Origin: Bacillus sp. FJAT-27264
GTDB lineage: Bacteria > Bacillota > Bacilli > Paenibacillales > Paenibacillaceae
Length of the DNA: 64,000 bases
Assembly: GCF_001682855.1 (NCBI RefSeq)
Contig: NZ_MAQW01000001.1
Coordinates: 454,443-518,442 of the forward strand
Direction: 5' to 3'
Part shown: positions 27,132 through 35,406 of the stretch, piece by piece
How the letters are laid out: each line of letters begins with the position of its first letter
Numbering within the stretch: position 1 is the stretch's first letter
Notes under the pieces: generated by a model
What the model was told of the DNA's origin: nothing
Databases searched by the model: none
The model's input: the letters and a program-made list of their open reading frames with translations, nothing else
Program-made: the position numbers and the translations under genes

Positions 27132-27809
27132 TTAAAGGGAATACTTTCCGAATTTGTTCTCCAGCCGATGTTGAAAGATCGTGAGTACAGAGCAGATCGC
27201 CAAATAATATCCGGCAGCTACAATGTAGAGCAGCATCGGTTCAAACGTGGACGCAGCAATTTGCTTCGCTACGCCAAATAAATCCGGCAAGGTAACGAGT
27301 GCAGCGAGTGAAGAGGTTTTAAACAAGCTGATGAACTGGCTGCCAAGCGGCGGGATGCTGATCCGCGCCGCTTGCGGCAAGATTACACGTCTTAGCACCT
27401 GGAAGGGCGTCATCCCAAGTGAATATCCCGCTCTCCATTGCCCCTGGGGCAGTGACTTGATCGTTGAACGCATAATTTCAGAGCAATACGCTGCTTCCGA
27501 CACCGTAAGAGCGATGACAACCGTGGGAAATGCAGGTAGGATGATGCCAAAACTCGGCAGCCCGTAAAAGATAATGAACAATTGGACAAGTATCGGCGTG
27601 CCCCGGATAATCCACACATAGAACCGTGATGGCATCCGCAAATAGGGTTTATGTGACAAACCGGCCAAAGCGATCAGCAGTGCAAAAATCAGCGAAAGCC
27701 CGAACGAAAGGATGGACAACGGTATCGTATATTTAAGCATCCCCTGCAGCAGCGGCCACAACGAGTGGAGGAAAACGTCCCACAATCTTTCCGCGCGCTC
27801 CTGACTCAT
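27132..27809 (-). CDS. Polar amino-acid ABC transporter permease (TcyB/HisM type)
   Basis: A 225-residue permease with five or six helices, the HisM/GlnP-type N-terminus ([20 protein letters not shown]) and the EAA loop region ([20 protein letters not shown]). Located between the lipoprotein gene (21 bp) and the ATPase gene (23 bp) in one operon. Confidence 0.9.
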   Translation of the reverse strand: MSQERAERLWDVFLHSLWPLLQGMLKYTIPLSILSFGLSLIFALLIALAGLSHKPYLRMPSRFYVWIIRGTPILVQLFIIFYGLPSFGIILPAFPTVVIALTVSEAAYCSEIMRSTIKSLPQGQWRAGYSLGMTPFQVLRRVILPQAARISIPPLGSQFISLFKTSSLAALVTLPDLFGVAKQIAASTFEPMLLYIVAAGYYLAICSVLTIFQHRLENKFGKYSL

Positions 27810-27830
27810 GTCGTTTCTCCCTTCTCCATC

Positions 27831-28661
27831 CTATTTTAGTACATTTTCTCCGAACCATTTGACGGACAGCTTCTCGTAAGTGCCATCCTCCTTCACGCTC
27901 TTCAGCGCCTCGTTAAATGCCGTAGTGACAGTTCCGTCCCCGCCCTTAACCAGTGGCAGTGCAACAATTTCTTGAGTATCTGCCTCAGCTGCGGCTCTCA
28001 GCTTCAGATCCGGACGGCTTTTCTTAAGTTCAAGGAAATACAAATTGTTGAAAATAATTGCGTCAACCCGCTTATTCTTCAGCAGCTCAAGACTTTCGCC
28101 TTCCGGCACAAGCTCGGCCCCATAGGATTCGGCCAGTTTACCGTAAATACTCGTGTTAGAGCCGTAAACCTTTTTACCCTTCAGATCCTCAAAACTGTTG
28201 ATGTCTTTCGTCTCATCCAGCACTATGAGTGTCGGATAGGAAATCAGATACGGGTCGGTAAAATCATACTTCTCCTTGCGTTCTTCGGTGACCCCGATTT
28301 GATGGATGGAATCGAAGCGCCCCGCGTCCAGACCAGCCAGCATCCCGTCCCACTCCGCTTCCTTGAACACCGGCTTCACACCTTCGACACGATTCCAAAC
28401 CTCTGTTAGCAGTTCGATATCAAAGCCGGTTAACGGACGATCATTGCCCTCTTCATGGAAAGCATAGGGTGGATAAGTGCCAGTAGTAGCAATGACAAAC
28501 TCGCCTTTCTCCTTCAGCTTGTCCAGCGAAGTCTGCTTGGCAGCAGGTGGATTAGTAGAAGGTGCTGCCTCAGATTCACTACCTTTATTGTTTGAGCATC
28601 CTGACACGATTAACGCCAGAGTCAATACAGTAATCATAGATAAGCTTTTTATTTTAAACAT
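27831..28661 (-). CDS. Amino-acid ABC transporter substrate-binding lipoprotein
   Basis: A 276-residue solute-binding protein of the SBP_bac_3 family with a lipoprotein signal (LALIVSGC, lipobox Cys near residue 22). Family segments include GEFVIATTGTYPPYAFHE, PLTGFDIELLTEVWNRV and LAGLDAGRFDSI. First gene of the importer operon; it feeds the permease and ATPase downstream. The closest functional group by resemblance and context is the cystine-binding TcyA/TcyJ type. Confidence 0.88.
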   Translation of the reverse strand: MFKIKSLSMITVLTLALIVSGCSNNKGSESEAAPSTNPPAAKQTSLDKLKEKGEFVIATTGTYPPYAFHEEGNDRPLTGFDIELLTEVWNRVEGVKPVFKEAEWDGMLAGLDAGRFDSIHQIGVTEERKEKYDFTDPYLISYPTLIVLDETKDINSFEDLKGKKVYGSNTSIYGKLAESYGAELVPEGESLELLKNKRVDAIIFNNLYFLELKKSRPDLKLRAAAEADTQEIVALPLVKGGDGTVTTAFNEALKSVKEDGTYEKLSVKWFGENVLK

Positions 28662-28781
28662 TTCACTCGCCCCTTGACTATTTAATTGTGCGCGGCCTCT
28701 CGCATGCCCACATCATATTACACACTTATACAATCTGCATAGTTGGTTTTAGAAGAATGCCAATCTACTAGTATTAGATCA

Positions 28782-28797
28782 CAATATAGTTATATCT
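28782..28797. repeat. 16-nt direct repeat, left copy
   Basis: caatatagttatatct occurs here, overlapping the stop codon of the FAD oxidoreductase gene, and again exactly at 35291-35306 just upstream of the hydrolase gene. The two copies bracket the five-gene catabolic cluster. Confidence 0.6.
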
Positions 28798-31063
28798 CGT
28801 AACAGCGAATCTCGTAAATCGAAGCTACGGCACTCCCGTTCGTGGCATGCACAACCACTCGAATCCGCTCGGCTAACAACGGTTTAGACAACCGATGCGA
28901 CACATGCCGTTGGTAATTATCGGTTATTTCCTTGACCACCCGCCACCCTTCGCCATCCCACGCTTCGATGCTGTAATCCCGAGGACAGTCGGGTTCGCGG
29001 AAAAAGGCAGGGTATCGGTTAAGGTCCTGCAGCAGGTGACCAGGGAAAGTTAACTCTACCGTCCCGATCTGTTGAGCTTTGCTCCAACGCAGTTCAAGCG
29101 ACTGCGGGAGACTCTTCCCTGGCGCCGAGCGCCACAAATTGGTCGTTCGATGCGGCCTTGACGCTCCACTAGTCGTTCTTTCTGAGCCAAACACCGCCTG
29201 TGGCGGAGTTACTCTTAAGCTCATCGTTCGCCCATCCTCATGACTGCGCAGCCGGCCAGATTCCAATTCGCTAGCTGAAGGCAGCCCCTGATGCACAATT
29301 GCTGCACGGTGCCATGACAATTCCTCCGCTCCGAAAACATCGAGACGCACATAGCCGTCCTTCGGAAAGGCTTCTGCAGCCCTTTTGTCCATTTGTACCT
29401 GCCACTGCACCCAGCCTGTATACGCAGCGGGAACTACCAGTTGAGCGAAGGCAAGCATACCTGTTACTGAACCGATATCCCTTTTGTCCGGGGTTCCATC
29501 ACGACTTCCATTTACGTCGTAATCCCAGATATGCTCGGTGATATGCAGTTCTACCCAGAGCGTTTGCGGCTGATCTGTAGGGTTAGTGATCCACACATCG
29601 ACTTGCTCTAACAGACCACGCGCTGGTACCCATTGACTGCGGCGAGTGCCAAGCGAATCCGCATCAGGACCTGGCTCAACCGTTGTCAAAAAATCTTCAC
29701 TACTGGCAGTGACTTCTGCCACGCGAGCGAGATCAAGCGGATCAACGTTCGTTACATTCGGCAGGAAGCAGCCTCTGCGCAGCAGCGTTTGCTGTACCTC
29801 GGCAATGGCCGTAGTAGGTATATCCGGAATAGCAATGCCTTGCCGCAGTGCGATGGCGGCTGCCGTTCCAGCGGCTTGCCCCATAATCGCAGTCGTTGAC
29901 ATGACGCGAACCGTACCAAGAGCGGCGTGCGTCACACTTACATTCCGTCCCGCCATCATTAGATTGTCGATATCCTTCGCAATCAGAATACGCAGCGGGA
30001 TACCATAAGGACTAATGATTTCTCCCGCTCCCGGCAGCTCACTCGTCGGCGCAAGCAGTCCTCCCGGGATATGCAAATCCAGATACCAGCCCCCAAAAGC
30101 GACCTCATCGGGAAAGGCTACGCCCTGCTGCACATCGTGCTCGGTCATCAGATAACGTCCAATAATGCGGCGGCTTTCCCTCTTCCCAGGCACTTGACCG
30201 ATCCAATCAAGCGCATAATTCGCCGCTTTATCTCGTGTCAGGGGGTCCTTATTTTTAATCCAATCCCACACCCCAAGCACATGACGCGTAAGCTCATGGC
30301 GAATGGTCTCCGCATCATGGATCGTATCCCAAGGCGTACCAAGCTCGAACCACCAGTAACCGGCCCTAATGTCATAAGGCTTACGGTTATGTCCATAAAA
30401 GAAGGCCGGGTCGTCATAAGAAGCCGCCCATGAAGGCACGCGAAACGGCGCTGGCCGCCCTGTATCACGAGCGCGAAAATGAATGGAGCTGCCCATCGTA
30501 TCGCTACTTGCCTTTTCAGGTGCATGCGGCTCTCCATATTCGTCTCTCCCCTCTGAGCCCATTCTCCATTCGTTGCCGGCCAGCGCCGCAACCGTGCCAT
30601 CCCCGGTACAATCGATAAAGATATTCCCTTCAATTCGCAGATCTGTCTCAGCACCGAGAATATGACCGGTTACAGCGGTAATCTGCCGCTCACTCTGCTT
30701 GTGCACTTGCTGCACTGTCGTGTTCAAATAAACAGTCAGATTATCTGTTCTTACGGCCAAATCATACAGCGTCATATCCCACACACTGTTCGTCCAACCA
30801 TTATTGTGGAACTGCTCATGATTATTCGCTCGGTCCGCGCCTGCAAGCTCCGTAAGAATGCCTGTTTCGCGCCCATAAGCATGAAATCGCCCGGCACCGT
30901 GCGGGGTAACGCGGATCTCCGACGAGCTGTTGCCACCGAGGACAGGACGGTCCTGCAGCAACGCAGTTACAGCGCCCTCGCGTGCCGCAGCTATTGCCGC
31001 ACTGAGGCCAGCCAACCCTCCACCAATAACGACCACGTCGTATGATGCCGATTTGCTGCTCAT
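28790..31063 (-). CDS. FAD-dependent oxidoreductase with a C-terminal discoidin-like extension
   Basis: A 757-residue protein. The N-terminal part (1 to about 440) is an FAD_oxidored-type flavoprotein with the dinucleotide motif GGGLAGLSAAIAAAREG, GNSSSEIRVTPHGAG, FIDCTGDGTVAALAG and a C-terminal NLMMAGRNVSVTHAALGTVR. The remaining 300 residues are beta-rich and end in a stretch resembling a discoidin (F5/8 C) domain (DYSIEAWDGEGWRVV through IRVVVHATNGSAVASIYEIR). No signal peptide is seen. The ATG at 31063 overlaps the stop of the Gfo/Idh gene (ATGA). Likely oxidises a sugar-like or glycoside substrate. Confidence 0.85.
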   Translation of the reverse strand: MSSKSASYDVVVIGGGLAGLSAAIAAAREGAVTALLQDRPVLGGNSSSEIRVTPHGAGRFHAYGRETGILTELAGADRANNHEQFHNNGWTNSVWDMTLYDLAVRTDNLTVYLNTTVQQVHKQSERQITAVTGHILGAETDLRIEGNIFIDCTGDGTVAALAGNEWRMGSEGRDEYGEPHAPEKASSDTMGSSIHFRARDTGRPAPFRVPSWAASYDDPAFFYGHNRKPYDIRAGYWWFELGTPWDTIHDAETIRHELTRHVLGVWDWIKNKDPLTRDKAANYALDWIGQVPGKRESRRIIGRYLMTEHDVQQGVAFPDEVAFGGWYLDLHIPGGLLAPTSELPGAGEIISPYGIPLRILIAKDIDNLMMAGRNVSVTHAALGTVRVMSTTAIMGQAAGTAAAIALRQGIAIPDIPTTAIAEVQQTLLRRGCFLPNVTNVDPLDLARVAEVTASSEDFLTTVEPGPDADSLGTRRSQWVPARGLLEQVDVWITNPTDQPQTLWVELHITEHIWDYDVNGSRDGTPDKRDIGSVTGMLAFAQLVVPAAYTGWVQWQVQMDKRAAEAFPKDGYVRLDVFGAEELSWHRAAIVHQGLPSASELESGRLRSHEDGRTMSLRVTPPQAVFGSERTTSGASRPHRTTNLWRSAPGKSLPQSLELRWSKAQQIGTVELTFPGHLLQDLNRYPAFFREPDCPRDYSIEAWDGEGWRVVKEITDNYQRHVSHRLSKPLLAERIRVVVHATNGSAVASIYEIRCYEI

Positions 31064-32097
31064 CTTTTCCCTCCACTCCATTCTTCCGTAGTACCCGCAT
31101 AATGGGTTGCCCTTCTAGAAACCGCCTCTGCTACTTCTACGGATTGAATCGCTGTTGCAATTCCGCCAGTGGTCTGAAGGCCGGCACGAAGCTCATTAAA
31201 GAAGCCCGCATTCTCCTCGTAAAATCCGTTAACCACATAAGGTTCTTCGCTACCCGCTGTCGCAGCACCATCCCATTTGGCCGTTCGATGATTGTTAGAC
31301 CAAAGCTCGGCACTGCCAGGCGAATCATGTGATGACCAAAAAGGAAGCTTGAGCCGGAGAGAGATTTCCTCACCTAAAACTTCCACACGCTCATACACTG
31401 CCCCCGCAACAGGATAGTAGTTTAGACTGAACGTGATCCCAGACAGAAACTCCCCTTCAAGCGTAACATTAGTTACGCCTGCCCCCAGATGCGGAAGCTT
31501 CCTGTACCGCAGACGAGCATAGCTGTAATCAGAGCCGACCAACTCGCGCAGCGTATCAATACCGTGAATGATCGTAACTGACGCATCCTCATCGTCCGTC
31601 CGCCCAACTCTGCTAATATCGTATGCAATATGATGAAGAGAACCGGCAGCACTCACTTCCTTCAATTGACTGCGAGCTTGAATGACAAGCGGCATATACC
31701 GTCTGTTAAAAGCTACCCGATTCGGAATCTCAGTCCCGTCAGGCCACTGCGCCGCTGCAGCAATTAGCAACGTTTCTTCCCTAGACACCCCGGGAGGCTT
31801 CTCCAGCAGCAGTGGATATCCCCGCTCCAAGATCGAAATCGCTAACGCTGCAATGTGCGGCGCCGGTACCAGCAGACAAACCACGTCTGGACGCTCTATC
31901 TCCAGCGCTTCCTCCACTTGATTATACGTCCGGGTAAATCCGAATTCTGCAGCGAACGCGGCAGCCTTTACTGGGTCAGCATCTACGCAGGCGACAAGCT
32001 CTGTATCACGATGCTCCGCCACATAACGCCGGTAGGCTGGCCCATGCCCTCGCCAGGCAATGCTGCCGCATCCGACAACACAAATTTTAAACGTCAC
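31060..32097 (-). CDS. Gfo/Idh/MocA-family oxidoreductase
   Basis: A 345-residue NAD(P)-dependent oxidoreductase. The N-terminal Rossmann motif is VVGCGSIAWRGHGPAYRRY, and LLLEKPPGVSREE contains the conserved EKP. The C-terminal alpha/beta domain fits the family. Members oxidise sugars, inositols or related polyols. It overlaps the TIM-barrel gene by 11 bp and the FAD oxidoreductase gene by 4 bp, so the three are translationally coupled and probably act on the same substrate. Confidence 0.9.
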   Translation of the reverse strand: MTFKICVVGCGSIAWRGHGPAYRRYVAEHRDTELVACVDADPVKAAAFAAEFGFTRTYNQVEEALEIERPDVVCLLVPAPHIAALAISILERGYPLLLEKPPGVSREETLLIAAAAQWPDGTEIPNRVAFNRRYMPLVIQARSQLKEVSAAGSLHHIAYDISRVGRTDDEDASVTIIHGIDTLRELVGSDYSYARLRYRKLPHLGAGVTNVTLEGEFLSGITFSLNYYPVAGAVYERVEVLGEEISLRLKLPFWSSHDSPGSAELWSNNHRTAKWDGAATAGSEEPYVVNGFYEENAGFFNELRAGLQTTGGIATAIQSVEVAEAVSRRATHYAGTTEEWSGGKR

Positions 32098-32920
32098 TAC
32101 CTGTCCACTCCTTTGCTAATTGCTCTGCACGCTTCAAGGCTTCGATCTCCCGCGGCAAATGAATGTCATGCGGCTCCCATTGAAACCATTCCCCGCTTAA
32201 ATAACCGGTATAGCCGATTGCTTGCAGAGCATGAATGACCTCCACGTGATCAATATCCCCGCTGCCGATGGCCAGGTACTGCGGATGTCCGTTCTCCCGC
32301 TTCGGACCAGCAGCACCATCGTGCACATGCACATGCTTAATATAGGGCCCAAGTATCTGAGCTACTTCTACCGGATAAGCACCCCCTTCATGCTGCGTGT
32401 GCAGCACATCCCACAATACGCCCAAGCCCGGAAGATCCACATTTCGCAGCAGCTCTGCGAGTGTATGCGGGGCCGACCAGTCATCATGTGTTTCTAACAG
32501 CAGCACAACCCCTTCTCTTTGTGAAATAGGCGCAAGTTTGCCAAGAGCCGCAATCACTCTATTCGTGGCGACCTCTCTAGAATCTTCTGCAGCGATTCGA
32601 CCGCAAAACAACCGGACAAACGGAATGCCCACATCCTTTGCCAGCGTAATAGCCTCTGATGCAGCTGTTATCTGATTCTCAGCATCCGTAGCTGTTGTAA
32701 AGCGGGAGGAAATGCCCAGAGCTGTCAGTGCGATGCCACTTCTAGCTGCTTCTTGACGGAGTGCTAAGCGCGTCTCTCTGCTAGCCGTCACCTCAATGCC
32801 ATGAGCATGACCAACGCCACTGCGAATTTCCAAGCCGTGATACCCGAAATTGCGCGCCGTCTCTAATAGCTCCGCCAACGTAAGCTGTGGGGCGGATGCC
32901 GTGTTAAATGCGTATTTCAT
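32087..32920 (-). CDS. Sugar phosphate isomerase/epimerase (TIM-barrel)
   Basis: A 277-residue xylose-isomerase-like TIM-barrel (MKYAFNTASAPQLTLAELLE start, GYHGLEIRSGVGHAHG, LLLETHDDWSAPHTL, GVLWDVLHTQHEGG, KHVHVHDGA, YLSGEWFQWEP). The metal ligand candidates E, D, H, E are all present. The start is the ATG at 32920 behind AAGGAGG. The longer open frame upstream runs into the AraC gene and carries no ribosome site. Acts with the Gfo/Idh and FAD enzymes. Confidence 0.87.
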   Translation of the reverse strand: MKYAFNTASAPQLTLAELLETARNFGYHGLEIRSGVGHAHGIEVTASRETRLALRQEAARSGIALTALGISSRFTTATDAENQITAASEAITLAKDVGIPFVRLFCGRIAAEDSREVATNRVIAALGKLAPISQREGVVLLLETHDDWSAPHTLAELLRNVDLPGLGVLWDVLHTQHEGGAYPVEVAQILGPYIKHVHVHDGAAGPKRENGHPQYLAIGSGDIDHVEVIHALQAIGYTGYLSGEWFQWEPHDIHLPREIEALKRAEQLAKEWTGSDV

Positions 32921-33049
32921 AGCAGTCCTCCTTGTGTGTACTTTTATAAAATGACTGTAACCTAAGTAATGCACAAGCCCATGCCCGCTCATTAACCACT
33001 CGTGTCTATTCAAAAAAAGCACGTTACTCCTAATTTTGCGCGCAGCAAA

Positions 33050-33098
33050 ATCACCGGCGCTGAGCAGTGTGGCCTCAGGTGGCCGCCGGTGTCTATTT
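33050..33098. terminator. Strong hairpin between the AraC and TIM-barrel genes
   Basis: CACCGGCG (33052-33059) pairs with CGCCGGTG (33084-33091), and CTGAG/CTCAG pairs inside it. Short T-rich tails lie on both sides. It could partly end transcription after the AraC gene, leaving the isomerase/oxidoreductase genes with their own promoter. Confidence 0.5.
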
Positions 33099-33125
33099 TT
33101 CATGTAATTTGAAGCTTGCTTTTCT

Positions 33126-34001
33126 TTAAATTTGGCGTGATCGCTTACGAAAAGCTTGCGGGGATAAACCCATCTTTTTCTTAAATGTTTTGCAAAAATA
33201 CGCACTGCTATTGAATCCTGTCTGCTTCCCGATCTGCATCACCGGACGGTCGGTCACTGAGAGCAGCAAGCAGGACTCACGAAGCCTACGAGCAATAATA
33301 TATTGGCTGAGCGTACAACCCGTTTCCTCGCTGAACAAATGTGAAGCATAAAAAGGAGAGACATGCAGGCTTTCGGCCAGCTTTTCCAATGAAAATTCCT
33401 CATGGTAATGCTCCTCAATCCAGTTCATCATATGTTCAATATGACGGCCCTCGCGTTTATCTATGACCTCTACCTGCTGATGCTCAGAGGCTCTTTCGTA
33501 CATTTTGCGCAGTGTCCGCATGAAATCTATCAGAAACAGGAGCAGTTCCTCTTGACGTTCATAATCTGGCACTTCCGCTAAACGCTGCTTGAATTGCCCT
33601 GACAGGACGTCGAAGCCAGCAACCTCCTTCTCCGTTAACGAGAACAACTGACGTTCCAGCTTGCCTTTCCATATTCGTTGAAAAAAAGCATGCAAGGCCG
33701 GGAACAACGCAGCATAGCGATCGAACAAATAGGGATCGAACACGATTGGCGTACGCACATAAGGCGGCTCCATTTTAAAATGGTGAAGCTGGTAGGGCTG
33801 AATGATAACAAGCGTTCCGGGACCAACGGAATGGACCTTTTGTTCCAGAATGAGCTGCCCCTGCCCTTCCAGCACGAGTACAATCTCGAACCCTTGATGT
33901 GCATTAACGATTTCCAAATGGCCCTTGCGAGTCGCAAGACGGTGAAAGAAAAGGAAATTCTGCTCGACAAGCTGCGGGACCGGATTAATCAGGCGGCTCA
34001 T
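33126..34001 (-). CDS. AraC-family transcriptional regulator
   Basis: A 291-residue regulator with an N-terminal cupin sensor (HQGFEIVLVLEGQGQLILEQ, VGPGTLVIIQPYQLHHF) and a C-terminal double HTH (FSLEKLAESLHVSPFYASHL and VMQIGKQTGFNSSAYFCKTF). The ATG at 34001 overlaps the stop of the alpha/beta hydrolase gene (ATGA). Probably controls this catabolic cluster; the N-terminal cupin suggests a sugar-like inducer. Confidence 0.9.
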   Translation of the reverse strand: MSRLINPVPQLVEQNFLFFHRLATRKGHLEIVNAHQGFEIVLVLEGQGQLILEQKVHSVGPGTLVIIQPYQLHHFKMEPPYVRTPIVFDPYLFDRYAALFPALHAFFQRIWKGKLERQLFSLTEKEVAGFDVLSGQFKQRLAEVPDYERQEELLLFLIDFMRTLRKMYERASEHQQVEVIDKREGRHIEHMMNWIEEHYHEEFSLEKLAESLHVSPFYASHLFSEETGCTLSQYIIARRLRESCLLLSVTDRPVMQIGKQTGFNSSAYFCKTFKKKMGLSPQAFRKRSRQI

Positions 34002-35074
34002 CTGGCCGTCATCTCCTGCTGTAGCCAATCAAAGGAATGAATACCGCCAATTTCATGCCCGCCTTCAAAGACTTCCACCTTGAACCGGTCCGCCGCCCCA
34101 AGCTTTTCATATTGTTGTTTCAATACGTCCGCCGCTTTAATCGCTCCTTCTACCGGGAATATATGATCTCTTCTTCCGACCTCCAGGTATAACGAGCGGG
34201 GAGCAATCAGCCCGATCAGATCCGGCATATCACCCAACTCGACGATGCCGGGAATGTAATCGCATAAGCAATTTTGCCCGACAAAGAAGGAGCTGTCTTC
34301 ATAGGTGTTTGGATACCCGCTCAGGACGAGTGCTGTGAGCCTTACATCCAACGCTCCCGCCAAGTAGCCCACAAAGGCACCGCCCGATAGTCCCATCACA
34401 CCAATGTTGTCTCCCTGTATCTCCGGTCTGGCAAGCGCATAATCTACCGCTATTAGCGTTTCCAGTGTACGAACACCTGCCAGCGTTTCTCCCAGATGAA
34501 TTAAATAAGAAGACAGCTTATAGCAAGAAGAATTGGCTATAGCCTTGGGATCCAAATGGCTGTCCGCAGTCAGCCGTCTCTCTCCGAAGCCGAGCAATTC
34601 GGGCACGATTACAGCCAAGCCACGCTTAACCAATGACAAAGCGAAATGCTTGTGGATACCTGTACCTTCCGGCTCGTCCTGACCATCCGGCGTGAGGCCG
34701 ACCAGCTCGCGGCTGCCATAACCGTGTCCGTGCAGCGCAAGTACTGCAGGTACAGGATTATCGGCTGTCGCGGCTTTAGGAAGCAGAACATAGGCAGGCA
34801 TTCGCAGTCCGTCTCTAGTTTCGATCTCAATACGTTCCCGCACATAGTCTCCGCAATCTATCGACTCCTTGTGGAATGATTCAGGTGCTTCATGCACAGC
34901 TTCTCTGCTACCTAACGTAGCAATGCGCGCAGGTGGAATACGAAGAATTTGTGCCAGCCGTTCTCTGCGTCGCTGTCTTTCGCCATCATCGAGAACATCC
35001 GATAATTTGGATGCTTCTTCTAGTTTATTTTTGTACAACGTATCGATAAAAGCATTTGGGGAGCCGCTTCTCAT
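33998..35074 (-). CDS. Alpha/beta hydrolase (acetyl-xylan-esterase / abhydrolase_7-like)
   Basis: A 358-residue hydrolase with no signal peptide. It shows the oxyanion-side motif LALHGHGYGS, the nucleophile elbow GLSGGA (about residue 230), an Asp region VGRRDHIFPVEG and the catalytic His in FEGGHEIGGI. The large size and GHGYGS segment fit the group that deacetylates or hydrolyses carbohydrate esters. First gene of the catabolic cluster, coupled to the AraC gene. It may release the substrate handled by the following isomerase and oxidoreductases. Confidence 0.82.
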   Translation of the reverse strand: MRSGSPNAFIDTLYKNKLEEASKLSDVLDDGERQRRRERLAQILRIPPARIATLGSREAVHEAPESFHKESIDCGDYVRERIEIETRDGLRMPAYVLLPKAATADNPVPAVLALHGHGYGSRELVGLTPDGQDEPEGTGIHKHFALSLVKRGLAVIVPELLGFGERRLTADSHLDPKAIANSSCYKLSSYLIHLGETLAGVRTLETLIAVDYALARPEIQGDNIGVMGLSGGAFVGYLAGALDVRLTALVLSGYPNTYEDSSFFVGQNCLCDYIPGIVELGDMPDLIGLIAPRSLYLEVGRRDHIFPVEGAIKAADVLKQQYEKLGAADRFKVEVFEGGHEIGGIHSFDWLQQEMTAR

Positions 35075-35406
35075 CCTATCGCCTCTTTCTAATAGATTGA
35101 TAATCCTTATTACAGCTCGCTAATGAATTGTACTTAATTGTGCCCAAAGTCGAGCCGCTGAACGGCATCCAGAATCATTGTTCCAACACGTATGTTGTAA
35201 CAAAAAGTGAATAGCAGTAAGGGTTAGCATTACTTTTCTGCTATCATAGTATGGGTTATCCCAGATGTAAAGTTGGATATTAAAACGTAGCAATATAGTT
35301 ATATCTATACACAACGTACGACAATGATCGCAAGATAATTCAATTTTTGCTCAACACCTTATCTCTTTAATCGATTATGCTTGAATGCAGAAGGGAGAGA
35401 TTCCGA
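35075..35406. other. 332-bp divergent promoter region
   Basis: Lies between the hydrolase operon (leftward) and the amidase gene (rightward). It holds a hairpin ATAGCAG/CTGCTAT with an inner AGTAA/TTACT pairing at about 35211-35247 and the right copy of the 16-nt repeat at 35291-35306. No gene seen. Confidence 0.55.
35291..35306. repeat. 16-nt direct repeat, right copy
   Basis: Exact second copy of caatatagttatatct (see 28782). It lies in the promoter region of the hydrolase operon, where it could also be an operator. Confidence 0.6.

Noticed and set aside
33000..33205. N-terminal extension of the TIM-barrel protein into the AraC gene
   Set aside because: The extra 95 codons have no ribosome site, cross a strong hairpin and overlap the AraC HTH; ATG 32920 has AAGGAGG.
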